The notes under the pieces were generated by a model. It ran no database searches and had not been told where the DNA came from. It worked only from the letters and a program-made list of their open reading frames with translations. This document shows, piece by piece, positions 43,287 to 51,637 of a DNA stretch of 64,000 nt (the stretch's first letter is position 1; every line of letters begins with the position of its first letter). The translations under genes were made by a program, and so were the position numbers. This DNA is from Solimonas sp041659605 (GTDB lineage: Bacteria > Pseudomonadota > Gammaproteobacteria > Nevskiales > Nevskiaceae). The stretch spans positions 62,001-126,000 of the forward strand of contig JBAZXW010000007.1 of the NCBI GenBank assembly GCA_041659605.1, written 5' to 3'.

Positions 43287-44041
43287 GGCGAAACGATCCG
43301 CCGCAGCGCGCGGTAACCCTCGACCAGACGCGGCCCTGGGCGGCCGAGAAATTCCTCGCTGACCGCAAGCACGCGCGCGGCGCGCACGGCGGGCGTGTCC
43401 TGCCAGTAATCACGATTCAAGACCACGTCGGCGCGGTACTTCGCGACTTTCACGCCGCACCAGGACATGACGATTGCATCCGGTGCGATGCGGCCAAGGT
43501 CCGCGGATTCAACCGTTGCGCTTTTGGCGTCCACGTGTTCGAGCGCGTTGCGGCCGCCGGCGCGCTCGATCAGGTCGTGCACCCACGAGCGCCGCGCCGC
43601 ACCGATCACCGGCTTGGGCCACCACTCGACGAGGATGCGCGGCGCAGCGGCGGCAGGTGCGCACGGCGGCATTGCCTGCTCCATCTCCTGGACGAGTCGC
43701 TCGCCGCGCCCGGCGACGTCGAGTGCCGCGGCAATGCTGCGCACGCTCGCGTAAACCTCGTCGAGGCTCTGCGGGTCGATGACGAGGCAGCGCAGACCGG
43801 TCGCCTGCAGCGCGTCGACGATGCGCTCGTGCCCGGGCACGGTCAGCGAGGTCAGCACCAGGTCCGGTTGCAGGCGCGCGACGGCGTCGACGTCGAAGTC
43901 CAGATCGCGCCCCAGCTGCGGCAGCCTGCTCACGACCTCGTGCGGGAAGTCCGAATCGGCATCGACTGCGACGAGGCGATCCGCGCAACCGAGCGCGCAG
44001 GCGATCTCGGTGTTCGAGCAGGTGTGCGAGACGATCCGCAT
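43283..44041 (-). CDS. Cobalamin-binding-like protein (BtuF/FecB fold)
   Basis: A 252-residue protein of the cluster A-II solute-binding fold: RIVSHTCSNTEIACALGCADRLVAVD at the start, then DAVARLQPDLVLTSL and IAPDAIVMSWCG. Such proteins are often annotated as cobalamin-binding. There is no signal peptide: the conserved fold starts at residue 1, so either the start lies elsewhere or the protein is cytoplasmic. No transporter genes are adjacent. The stop codon is the head of the REP pair shared with hisD. Confidence 0.78.
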   Translation of the reverse strand: MRIVSHTCSNTEIACALGCADRLVAVDADSDFPHEVVSRLPQLGRDLDFDVDAVARLQPDLVLTSLTVPGHERIVDALQATGLRCLVIDPQSLDEVYASVRSIAAALDVAGRGERLVQEMEQAMPPCAPAAAAPRILVEWWPKPVIGAARRSWVHDLIERAGGRNALEHVDAKSATVESADLGRIAPDAIVMSWCGVKVAKYRADVVLNRDYWQDTPAVRAARVLAVSEEFLGRPGPRLVEGYRALRRIVSP

Positions 44042-44052
44042 GCGGACCGCGA

Positions 44053-44481
44053 TCAGCGTTCGAGCTGGGCCAGCACCCGCGGGCTGCTCTTGTTCCAGGC
44101 GGTGCGCAGCAGTTTCGCGATCAAGCCGCCGGTGAACGGTAGCTTGCCGTCGAAGCGGATGACGTAATCGACCACGGTCACGTCATCCTCGGCGCGAAAG
44201 TCGATCGTGCCCAGGTGATTCTTGATCGGGCTGCCACGCGTGACGCTGTATTCGATGCGCCGGTTCGGTTCGAAGGTGACGATGGTTTCCTCGAAGGCCA
44301 GCGGGCCCGGGCCGATGCTGCGCACGGATCCCAGGCCGTTGGGATCGCCCTGGCCCTCCTTGATGCGTCTGCAGCTGCCGCCGAGTAGCGTGGCGAAACG
44401 CTCGTGGTCGGCGAAGAAAGCAAAGACTTTGTCCAGCGGCGCGTGCACGCGCGCCTGCACGCGGACTTCCTGTGACGGCAT
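44053..44481 (-). CDS. SRPBCC-fold protein
   Basis: A 142-residue protein of the START/Bet v1-like SRPBCC superfamily: VQARVHAPLDKVFAFFADHERFATL at the start, GLGSVRSIGPGPLAFEETIVTFEP in the middle, and a C-terminal helix (GGLIAKLLRTAWNKSSPRVL). The fold has a hydrophobic pocket for a small ligand. No substrate can be given. ATG 44481 is chosen from the domain edge. It lies 11 bases before the cobalamin-binding-like gene on the same strand and diverges from the RNase P RNA gene. Confidence 0.8.
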   Translation of the reverse strand: MPSQEVRVQARVHAPLDKVFAFFADHERFATLLGGSCRRIKEGQGDPNGLGSVRSIGPGPLAFEETIVTFEPNRRIEYSVTRGSPIKNHLGTIDFRAEDDVTVVDYVIRFDGKLPFTGGLIAKLLRTAWNKSSPRVLAQLER

Positions 44482-44548
44482 CGGATTTCCCCCGAAAGAA
44501 TTTGAGCCGGCGCGCACTGTAGCGAATACGTGCAAGGCCGGCATCGGC

Positions 44549-44554
44549 GATAAT
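44549..44554 (+). promoter_or_regulatory. -10 box of rnpB
   Basis: GATAAT ends seven bases before the G where the RNase P RNA is expected to begin (44561). No convincing -35 hexamer is visible. Confidence 0.5.
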
Positions 44555-44560
44555 GGCTGT

Positions 44561-44954
44561 GGGAGTCGGCCGGACAACCGCTGCCGCATGATCACTTCGG
44601 TGATTGACGCGGGGGAGGAAAGTCCGGGCTCCGCAGGGCAGAGTGCCAGGTAACGCCTGGGCGGCGTGAGCCGACGGACAGTGCAACAGAGAGCAGACCG
44701 CCGATGGCCCGCAAGGGATCAGGCAAGGGTGAAACGGTGCGGTAAGAGCGCACCGCGAGTCTGGCAACAGACCGGCACGGCAAACCCCACTCGGAGCAAG
44801 ACCAAATAGGGAAGGTGTGCACGCAAGTGCACGACGCGCGGCCCGCGCGCCTTCCGGGTAGGTCGCTGAAGCGCGGCGGCGACGCCGTGCGTAGAGGAAT
44901 GGTTGTCGGGGCGCGCAAGCGTCCGCACAGAACCCGGCTTATAGGCCGACTCCC
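44561..44954 (+). ncRNA. rnpB: RNase P RNA, bacterial class A
   Basis: The ribozyme part of RNase P, which removes 5' leaders from tRNA precursors. Hallmarks are GAGGAAAGTCCGGGC (P3/P4 side), GCAACAGAGAGCAGACCG, GGTAAGAGCGCACC and the closing AGAACCCGGCTTATAGGCC. The 5' end GGGAGTCGGCC pairs with the 3' end GGCCGACTCCC to make helix P1, and a T6 run follows at 44955-44960. It stands alone between the SRPBCC gene and the division cluster. Confidence 0.96.
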
Positions 44955-44975
44955 TTTTTTCCTGACTGCGTCAGG
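44955..44975 (+). terminator. End of rnpB: T run and following hairpin
   Basis: Six T follow the P1 stem directly. A 6-bp hairpin (CCTGAC TGC GTCAGG, 44961-44975) comes next. The P1 stem plus T run is enough for Rho-independent termination. Confidence 0.6.
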
Positions 44976-45222
44976 ACGGGCGCGTTCAGGGTGTGACGAA
45001 ATAGCGTATAAACGTACTTATCTCGTCAAGTAATCTCTATCGGTCCGCCGCGGCGCGGACGCCCTGGACGGCACGCGGCGGGCGCACGACCGAAGTGTCG
45101 GTGTTCCTCCAAAGTTACATCAACAATGTGCGCTAATCCGTTGTTTTAAATGGACATCAAAAAGCGCAAGCTCGAAGTGAGATAAGCCCCTGTTTTCCCA
45201 CTCTTTTTGCCGCAGGATTTGC
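44976..45222. other. Gap between rnpB and the mraZ promoter
   Basis: About 250 bases with no supported gene. Short A/T-rich stretches (GTATAAACGTACTTATC near 45003, and around 45140-45160) break the GC-rich background. They could hold further promoters for the division cluster, but no clear box pair was found. Confidence 0.5.
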
Positions 45223-45251
45223 TTGCGGCGCCAAAGGTGGAGGCGTATAGT
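45223..45251 (+). promoter_or_regulatory. Promoter of the mraZ-led division cluster
   Basis: TTGCGG (45223-45228), a 17-base spacer and TATAGT (45246-45251) form a sigma-70 type promoter. The MraZ repeats begin 10 bases downstream, so MraZ binding would block the start of transcription. Confidence 0.7.
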
Positions 45252-45260
45252 CGCGCCCAA

Positions 45261-45289
45261 GTGGTGGAAAGTGGGAGAAAGTGGGGAGA
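45261..45289 (+). promoter_or_regulatory. MraZ box: three direct repeats
   Basis: GTGGTGGAAA, GTGGGAGAAA and GTGGGGAGA follow at exact 10-bp spacing just after the -10 box. MraZ is known to bind GTGG-type direct repeats upstream of its own gene, so this is the expected autoregulatory site. Confidence 0.85.
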
Positions 45290-45305
45290 CCCTCCACGTA
45301 CGCGG

Positions 45306-45746
45306 ATGTTCAAGGGCGCTCATCATCTGGCGGTAGACGAAAAGGGTCGCTTGGCGATCCCGGCCCGCTTTCGCCAGTCGCTCGCCGAGCAGTGCGATTC
45401 GCAACTCGTCATCACGGTCGGCCCCAATCCCTGCCTCGAGATTTATCCGCTGCCGGAGTTCGAGCGCATCGTGCGCGACATCCAGGCAATGGAAGACCGC
45501 ACGCAGGCGGAGACACTGAAGCAGTGGTTCGTCGGTTTTGCCGCCGATGCGGAAATCGACAAACAGGGCCGTGTGCTGCTGCCGCCGATGCTGCGCCGTC
45601 GTGCGCAACTCGACGGTGCCGCGGTGCTCGCGGGTCAGGATGCACGCTTTGATCTGTGGTCGGAGCGGGAGTGGGAACAGCGCTTCGGCGAAGCCATCGA
45701 CCAGAAGCCGACCCTCCAGGACGCGTTCCGGACGATCCGACGGTGA
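45306..45746 (+). CDS. mraZ: Transcription regulator MraZ
   Basis: A 146-residue protein with two AbrB-like domains, each with a DxxGR core: AVDEKGRLAIPARFR and EIDKQGRVLLPPMLR. MraZ is a DNA-binding regulator that represses its own operon, and its repeats lie 16 bases upstream. ATG 45306 matches the family start (MFKGAHHLAVDEKGR); no strong ribosome-binding site precedes it. It leads the division and wall cluster. Confidence 0.95.
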   Translation: MFKGAHHLAVDEKGRLAIPARFRQSLAEQCDSQLVITVGPNPCLEIYPLPEFERIVRDIQAMEDRTQAETLKQWFVGFAADAEIDKQGRVLLPPMLRRRAQLDGAAVLAGQDARFDLWSEREWEQRFGEAIDQKPTLQDAFRTIRR

Positions 45747-45755
45747 GGTGTGCAA

Positions 45756-46733
45756 ATGTCCTTCGACTGCACGCCCGCCGATACGCTCGCCGGGTCTGAC
45801 GCCGCCATGTCCAGCCACCGGCCGGTGATGCTCGATGAAGCGGTCGCCGGCCTGACGCCGTGCGCCGATGGCCCGCATGCCAATGGCGTGTACGTCGACT
45901 GCACCTTCGGCCGCGGTGGGCACAGCCGCGCTCTTCTCGAACGCCTGGGGCCGGGCGGCGTGCTGCATGCGCTCGATCAGGATCCGGAGGCCGTGGCGCA
46001 CGCACGCACGGCATTCGCCGCTGATCCGCGGCTGCACATCCATCACCGCAATTTTTCCGAATTGCGCGCGCTCGCCGACGAGCTGGGCATCAGCGGGCGG
46101 GTTGCGGGTGTATTGATGGATCTGGGCGTGTCGTCGCCGCAGTTCGACACCGCGGCGCGTGGATTCAGTTTTTCCAACGACGGCCCGCTCGACATGCGCA
46201 TGAACCCGACGGCCGGCGAATCCGCCGCGCAGTGGCTTGCACGCGCGCCGGACGCGGAGATTGCCGACGTGCTGTGGCGCTTCGGCGAGGAACGCAACAG
46301 CCGACGCATCGCCCGGCGCATCGTCGAGACGCGGGTGCTGACGCCGATCGCGACCACCGCCCAGCTGGCGACCCTCATCGCCTCGGTGCCGGGGCCGCGC
46401 AGTCGCACGATCCATCCGGCGACGCGCAGCTTTCAGGCGATCCGCATCCATATCAATCGCGAACTCGAAGTGCTGGAAACCGCACTCGCGGCCGCGCTCG
46501 ACATCCTTGCGCCCGGGGGCCGTCTGGCGGTCATCGCCTTCCACTCGCTCGAAGACCGCATCGTCAAGCGTCGCCTGCGCGATGCCGCCCGGGCGGAAGT
46601 GCCGCGCATCAAGCTGCTTCGCAAACAGTTTCCATCGGATGCCGAATGCGCCGCGAATCCCCGCGCGCGCAGCGCCGTGCTGCGCATCGCGGAAAAGCTC
46701 CCTGACGTGGGACTGCCGGAGGCGAGCCCATGA
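45756..46733 (+). CDS. rsmH: 16S rRNA C1402 N4-methyltransferase
   Basis: A 325-residue SAM-dependent enzyme that modifies the ribosomal P site. The SAM motif is VYVDCTFGRGGHSRALLE, with DLGVSSPQFD and IAFHSLEDRIVKRR. GAGGTG precedes ATG 45756. In-frame GTG 45750 and ATG 45807 (MSSHRPVMLDEAV) are alternatives, and the last gives the length closest to E. coli RsmH. It follows mraZ by about nine bases. Confidence 0.94.
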   Translation: MSFDCTPADTLAGSDAAMSSHRPVMLDEAVAGLTPCADGPHANGVYVDCTFGRGGHSRALLERLGPGGVLHALDQDPEAVAHARTAFAADPRLHIHHRNFSELRALADELGISGRVAGVLMDLGVSSPQFDTAARGFSFSNDGPLDMRMNPTAGESAAQWLARAPDAEIADVLWRFGEERNSRRIARRIVETRVLTPIATTAQLATLIASVPGPRSRTIHPATRSFQAIRIHINRELEVLETALAAALDILAPGGRLAVIAFHSLEDRIVKRRLRDAARAEVPRIKLLRKQFPSDAECAANPRARSAVLRIAEKLPDVGLPEASP

Positions 46734-47017
46734 AGCGTGGTGCGCTGCTGGTACCGCTGGCGCTGGCGATCGCCGCAATGGCGTCATCGCTGGCGGTCGT
46801 GCGCACCAAGCACGAGAACCGCGCGCTGGTGGCCGATCTGGAAAGCCTGCGCGTCGAGCGCGAGCGTCTCGACATGGAATGGGCGCAGTTGCAGCTGGAA
46901 GAGGCGACGCTGGCGCACAACAACCGCGTCGACAAGATCGCGCGCGAGCAGCTGGGCATGACCGAGCCGCGCGACTACGTCATCGTCAACGCGGGCGTCG
47001 AGGAGACCGGCCCGTGA
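46730..47017 (+). CDS. ftsL: Cell division protein FtsL
   Basis: A 95-residue single-span protein: a hydrophobic segment (GALLVPLALAIAAMASSLAVV) and a periplasmic coiled coil rich in Glu, Arg and Leu (ALVADLESLRVERERLDMEW), ending NRVDKIAREQLGM. It forms a complex with FtsQ and FtsB at the septum. Start and stop overlap rsmH and ftsI by four bases each. Confidence 0.93.
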   Translation: MKRGALLVPLALAIAAMASSLAVVRTKHENRALVADLESLRVERERLDMEWAQLQLEEATLAHNNRVDKIAREQLGMTEPRDYVIVNAGVEETGP

Positions 47018-48774
47018 GCGCGATCGGCAATCTCGGCGCTCGACCGATCGGAGCCTGGCGGCGCGCATTCGTTGTCACGGTATTGGGTCTGGGCGCGTTC
47101 ATCGTGCTCGGCCGCGCGTTCCAGCTGCAGGTGCTCGAGCGCGACTTCCTGACGCGCGAGGGCAACAAGCGCCATATCCGCACGATGACCATTCCGGCGC
47201 ATCGCGGCGCGATCCGCGACCGCCGCGGCGAGCCGCTGGCGCTGTCGGCGCCGGTGGAGACGATCTGGGTCGTGCCTTCGGCGCTGCTGGAATCGCCGCC
47301 GCACGTCACCGCGCTGGCCAAGTTGCTCGACCGTCGCACCGACGAGTTCGACAAGTTCCTCAAGGCGCGCACCGATCGCAAGTTCGTCTACGTCAGCGAC
47401 GCGCTGTCGCCGGCGGCGGCGCAGCGCATCCTGTCGCTGAAGGCGCCGGGCGTGTTCTCGGAGCCGTCTTACGCGCGCTATTACCCGGCCGGCGAGGTCG
47501 CCGGCCAGCTGGTCGGATTCACCGGCCGTGACGACACCGGCCTCGAAGGGATCGAGAAGGCGCAGGAGACGGTGCTGGCCGGTCATCCGGGCGAGCGCCG
47601 CGTGATCCGCGACCGCCAGGGTCGGGTCGTCGACGACAACCTCGAATTCCGCGAGGCGCAGCCGGGCGACATCGTCAATCTGACGATCGACCTGCGCATC
47701 CAGTATCTGGCCTACCGCGAACTCAAGAATGCGGTGGCCCAGCATCGCGCGCGCGGTGGCCTGGTCGTCGTGGCGGACAGCGCCACCGGCGACATCCTCG
47801 CGATTGCCGCGCAACCCGGCTTCAATCCGAACAACCCGGGCGAGCGTGCGTCCAAGGGCACGCGCAACCAGGCCATCGTCGATTCCTTCGAGCCCGGTTC
47901 GACGGTCAAGCCGCTGCTCGTTGCCCAGGCGCTCGAGCTGGGCATCTATCAGCCGTCGAGCCTGATTGACACGACGCCGGGCACGTTCAAGGTCGGCGCA
48001 TTGACGGTGCGCGACGTGCATCCGCAGGGCGTGGTCGATCTGGCGACGCTGCTGAGCAAGTCGAGCAATGTCGGCGCTGCCAAGATCGGCATGTCCCTCG
48101 GCGCCGAATCGGTGTGGTCGGGGTACCAGCGCTTCGGTTTCGGCGAGCCGATCTATACCGGATTCCCCGGCGAAGTCGCGCCGCTGCTGCGGCACTTCAG
48201 CGACTGGGGGCAGATCGCCACGGCCACCGCGTCGTACGGCTACGGTTTCTCGCTCAATTCCTTGCATCTGCTGCGTGCCTATGCCGCGTTGGCCAATGAC
48301 GGCCTGATGCCGCAGATCAAGCTGGTGCGTGGCGGGCGCCCGCTGCCGCCGCAGCGCGCGGTGTCGGCGAACACAGCGCGCGAAGTGCGGCGCATGCTCG
48401 AGCAGGTCGTCACGCCCGAAGGCACCGCGCGCCGTGCAGCGATCGCCGGCTACCGCGTCGCCGGCAAGACCGGCACGGTGCGCAAGGTTGCCGAGACCGG
48501 CGGCTACGCCGGCAACCGCCATCAGTCGCTGTTCGTCGGCATGGTGCCGGCCGCGCATCCGCGACTGGTCGGTTTGGTGATGATCGACGAACCCAGCGCC
48601 GAGGGTTACTACGGCGGGCTGGTCGCTGCGCCGGTGTTCTCGCGCGTGATGCAGGACGCTGCGCGGCTGCTGCAGATCTCGCCGGATGGCACCGACGCGC
48701 CGGAGCTGGCGCCGGCGGCGCCACGCACCGTTGCCTTGCCGTCGACCGGATTGACGACGGAGCCGCGCACATGA
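47014..48774 (+). CDS. ftsI: Division transpeptidase FtsI (PBP3)
   Basis: A 586-residue class B penicillin-binding protein. One N-terminal membrane segment precedes the periplasmic domains. The catalytic serine is S296 in EPGSTVK, the SxN motif is S350-S-N352 (SKSSNVG), and KTGT lies near residue 482. It cross-links septal peptidoglycan with FtsW. A GTG start overlaps the ftsL stop (GTGA), and the stop overlaps murE. Confidence 0.97.
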   Translation: MSAIGNLGARPIGAWRRAFVVTVLGLGAFIVLGRAFQLQVLERDFLTREGNKRHIRTMTIPAHRGAIRDRRGEPLALSAPVETIWVVPSALLESPPHVTALAKLLDRRTDEFDKFLKARTDRKFVYVSDALSPAAAQRILSLKAPGVFSEPSYARYYPAGEVAGQLVGFTGRDDTGLEGIEKAQETVLAGHPGERRVIRDRQGRVVDDNLEFREAQPGDIVNLTIDLRIQYLAYRELKNAVAQHRARGGLVVVADSATGDILAIAAQPGFNPNNPGERASKGTRNQAIVDSFEPGSTVKPLLVAQALELGIYQPSSLIDTTPGTFKVGALTVRDVHPQGVVDLATLLSKSSNVGAAKIGMSLGAESVWSGYQRFGFGEPIYTGFPGEVAPLLRHFSDWGQIATATASYGYGFSLNSLHLLRAYAALANDGLMPQIKLVRGGRPLPPQRAVSANTAREVRRMLEQVVTPEGTARRAAIAGYRVAGKTGTVRKVAETGGYAGNRHQSLFVGMVPAAHPRLVGLVMIDEPSAEGYYGGLVAAPVFSRVMQDAARLLQISPDGTDAPELAPAAPRTVALPSTGLTTEPRT

Positions 48775-50276
48775 GCGCTCCGCGTTCACTGCAGACCTTG
48801 TTGACGGGCTTCGACGCGCCGGTGCCGGACATCGAGGTGTCCGGTGTCGAACTCGACTCGCGGCGCGTGTCGCCGGGCGATCTATTCCTGGCCTGTCGCG
48901 GCCGCGGCACGCATGGCCTGGCGCATCTGGAGCAGGCGCTCGATCGCGGTGCGGCTGCGGTCGCATGGGAGCCGGCCGCAGGCTGGGCAGAGCCGGAGGT
49001 CGACATTGCCGAGGTCGCGGTGCCGAATCTGTCGACGCGGGTCGGCGAAATCGCCGCCCGCTTCTACGGCCGGCCGTCAGAGCGCATGTTCTGCGTTGGC
49101 GTCACCGGCACCGACGGCAAGACCTCGACCGCCTATCTGATCGCGCAGGCGCTCGATCGGCTGCACATGCCCTGCGCCTACATCGGCACGATCGGCATCG
49201 GCCGCGTCGGCGCGCTCGACGTCGCCACGCATACGACGCCGGACCCGGTCAGCCTGCAGCGCAATGTTGCCGAACTGCGCGAGCGCGGCGCGCTCGCGCT
49301 GGCGATGGAAGTGTCCTCGCATGCGCTCGACCAGAACCGCATCGCCGGCATGCACTTCGACGTCGCCGTGCTGACCAACATCACGCGCGACCATCTCGAT
49401 TATCACGGCACGGTCGAGCAGTACGCGGCGGCGAAGCGGCGATTGTTCGAGCGCACCGATCTGACCGCGCGCGTGCTCAACCGCGACGATGCCTACGGCG
49501 CGCTGTGGGCGGAACAACTCAACGGCGGGCCGGAAACCATCGTCTATGGTCTCGATGGCGATCCGCCGGAGCGCGCCGCGTACGTCATCGGCCGCGAGCT
49601 GCGGCTGACCCCGGAGGGCATCCGCTTCGCGCTCGACACCTCCTGGGGATGTGCGGATCTGGGCAGTCGCCTGCTCGGCCGCTTCAACGCCTACAACCTG
49701 ATGGCCGCTGCAGCGGCGCTGCTCGCCAAGGGCGTCGAGCTCGATGCCGTCATCGGGGCACTGGCGCAGTCGCAGACCGTGCCGGGGCGCATCGAGGGCT
49801 ATCGCGGGCCCAGGGCAGCGCCGCTGGTGGTCGTCGATTACGCACACACCCCCGATGCGCTGCGGCAGATCCTGAGCGCGGTGCGCGCGCACACGCCCGG
49901 ACGCCTGCTGTGCGTATTCGGCTGCGGCGGCGATCGCGACCGCGGCAAGCGTCCGCTGATGGGTGCGGTCGCGGCGGAGCTGGCGGATGCAGCGACCGTC
50001 ACCGACGACAACCCGCGCAGCGAGAATCCGGCAGCGATTGCCGCGCAAGTCCTTGCCGGCATCGCGCACAACCTGCGCGGCAAAGTCGACGTCGTCCACG
50101 ATCGCCGAACGGCGATTCGCGCCGCGGTGCTGGGCGCCGGCGCGGACGATGTCGTTGTCGTCGCCGGCAAGGGCCACGAAAACACTCAGACCTACGGCAG
50201 CGAGGTGCGGGCCTACAGCGATCGCGAGTTCGTCGCCGAGCTGGTCGGTCAGGACCCGGCGGAGAAACGCGCGTGA
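48771..50276 (+). CDS. murE: UDP-MurNAc-tripeptide synthetase (mesoDAP-adding)
   Basis: A 501-residue Mur ligase adding meso-diaminopimelate to UDP-MurNAc-L-Ala-D-Glu. The ATP site GTDGKTS is at 113-119. The motif DNPRSEN selects meso-DAP rather than lysine, which fits a Gram-negative wall and the mpl recycling ligase at 20420. It overlaps ftsI and murF by four bases each. Confidence 0.97.
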   Translation: MSAPRSLQTLLTGFDAPVPDIEVSGVELDSRRVSPGDLFLACRGRGTHGLAHLEQALDRGAAAVAWEPAAGWAEPEVDIAEVAVPNLSTRVGEIAARFYGRPSERMFCVGVTGTDGKTSTAYLIAQALDRLHMPCAYIGTIGIGRVGALDVATHTTPDPVSLQRNVAELRERGALALAMEVSSHALDQNRIAGMHFDVAVLTNITRDHLDYHGTVEQYAAAKRRLFERTDLTARVLNRDDAYGALWAEQLNGGPETIVYGLDGDPPERAAYVIGRELRLTPEGIRFALDTSWGCADLGSRLLGRFNAYNLMAAAAALLAKGVELDAVIGALAQSQTVPGRIEGYRGPRAAPLVVVDYAHTPDALRQILSAVRAHTPGRLLCVFGCGGDRDRGKRPLMGAVAAELADAATVTDDNPRSENPAAIAAQVLAGIAHNLRGKVDVVHDRRTAIRAAVLGAGADDVVVVAGKGHENTQTYGSEVRAYSDREFVAELVGQDPAEKRA

Positions 50277-51637
50277 CGGTGCTTTCAGAGCTGCGGCCCG
50301 CGTTGGGCGCCGAGTTGCGTCACGGCGATGCGCACTTCGAGCGCGTGGTCATCGACAGCCGTGCGGTGCAGGCGGGCGACCTGTTCGTCGCGCTGCGCGG
50401 CGAGAATCACGACGGCCACGCCTTCGTCGCGCAGGCGCGCGCCGCCGGCGCCGTCGGCGCTGTCGTGTCCGAATGGGTCGAAGTCGAGCTGCCGCAGCTG
50501 CAGGTCGGCGACACGCTGGTGGCGCTGCAACAGATGGGTGCGGCGGCACGCGCGCAGTTCCGTCAGCCGGTTGTCGCCGTGACCGGCAGCAACGGCAAGA
50601 CCACGACCAAGCAGATGCTCGCCGCGGTATTCGCCGCACGCGGGCCGGTGCTGGCGACTGTGGGCAATCTCAACAACCACATCGGCGTGCCGCTGACCCT
50701 GCTGCGGCTGCGCGACGAACACCGCACCGCGGTGATCGAGATGGGCGCGAATCATCCCGGCGAGATCGCGCTGCTGACGTCGCTGGCGCGGCCTGACGTG
50801 GGGGTCGTCACCCAGGCCGGTGATGCGCACCTCGAAGGTTTCGGCTCGCGCGAAGGCGTCGCCCGTGCCAAGGGCGAACTCTTCGCCGGGCTCGACGGCG
50901 GCATTGCCGTGATCAATGCAGACGACAGCTACGCCGGGCTGTGGCGCCAGCTCGCGGCGCGGGCATCGATCCTGAGCTTCGGCCTGCATGCACAGGCTGA
51001 CGTGCGCGCCGAACAAATCGAATTCGAACCGCTCGAGGACGCCGTCGGCAGTCGTTTCGTGCTGCGCACGCCGACCGGATCGGCTTCGGTGCACCTGCCG
51101 ATGCCGGGCCGGCACAACGTGATGAACGCGCTGGCTGCAGCCGCCTGCGGGATCGCGCTGGGACTGGATGCCGATGTCATTGCCAGCGGTTTGGCGCGCG
51201 TCGAAGGGGCGAGGGGGCGTCTGAGCTGGCTGGCGACGCCGGAAGGCGCACGCGTGCTCGACGACAGCTACAACGCCAACCCGAGCTCGCTGCGGGCGGC
51301 GATGGAGCTGCTGGCGGGGCTACGTGGCCGCCGCTGGCTGGTGCTCGGCGGCATGGCCGAGCTGGGACCCGAGGCGCCGCGCCTGCACCGCGAGGCCGGC
51401 GCGCTTGCCAGATCGCTGGGCATCGATCGCCTGTACACGCTGGGGGCGCTCGCCGCCGAGGCCGCGCAGGGGTTTGGTGCCGGTGCCGAGGCCTTCACGG
51501 ATGTGCAGGCCATGGCGGAGGCGCTGCATGCGTCGCTGAGCGCAGACACGGTGGTGCTGGTCAAAGGTTCGCGCTCGGCGCGCATGGAACGCGTCGTCGC
51601 GGCGCTGACCGGTCAAGAGCTTGGGGGAACACACTGA
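50273..51637 (+). CDS. murF: UDP-MurNAc-pentapeptide synthetase
   Basis: A 454-residue ligase adding D-Ala-D-Ala to the UDP-MurNAc-tripeptide. ATP site GSNGKT is at 105-110, then IEMGANHPGEIALLT and DDSYNANPSS, all typical. GTG start overlaps the murE stop (GTGA). The stop shares one base with the mraY start (TGATG). Confidence 0.97.
   Translation: MTVLSELRPALGAELRHGDAHFERVVIDSRAVQAGDLFVALRGENHDGHAFVAQARAAGAVGAVVSEWVEVELPQLQVGDTLVALQQMGAAARAQFRQPVVAVTGSNGKTTTKQMLAAVFAARGPVLATVGNLNNHIGVPLTLLRLRDEHRTAVIEMGANHPGEIALLTSLARPDVGVVTQAGDAHLEGFGSREGVARAKGELFAGLDGGIAVINADDSYAGLWRQLAARASILSFGLHAQADVRAEQIEFEPLEDAVGSRFVLRTPTGSASVHLPMPGRHNVMNALAAAACGIALGLDADVIASGLARVEGARGRLSWLATPEGARVLDDSYNANPSSLRAAMELLAGLRGRRWLVLGGMAELGPEAPRLHREAGALARSLGIDRLYTLGALAAEAAQGFGAGAEAFTDVQAMAEALHASLSADTVVLVKGSRSARMERVVAALTGQELGGTH

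Noticed and set aside
46975..48966. Long open frame opposite ftsI
   Set aside because: Antisense shadow of a gene with all three penicillin-binding motifs.
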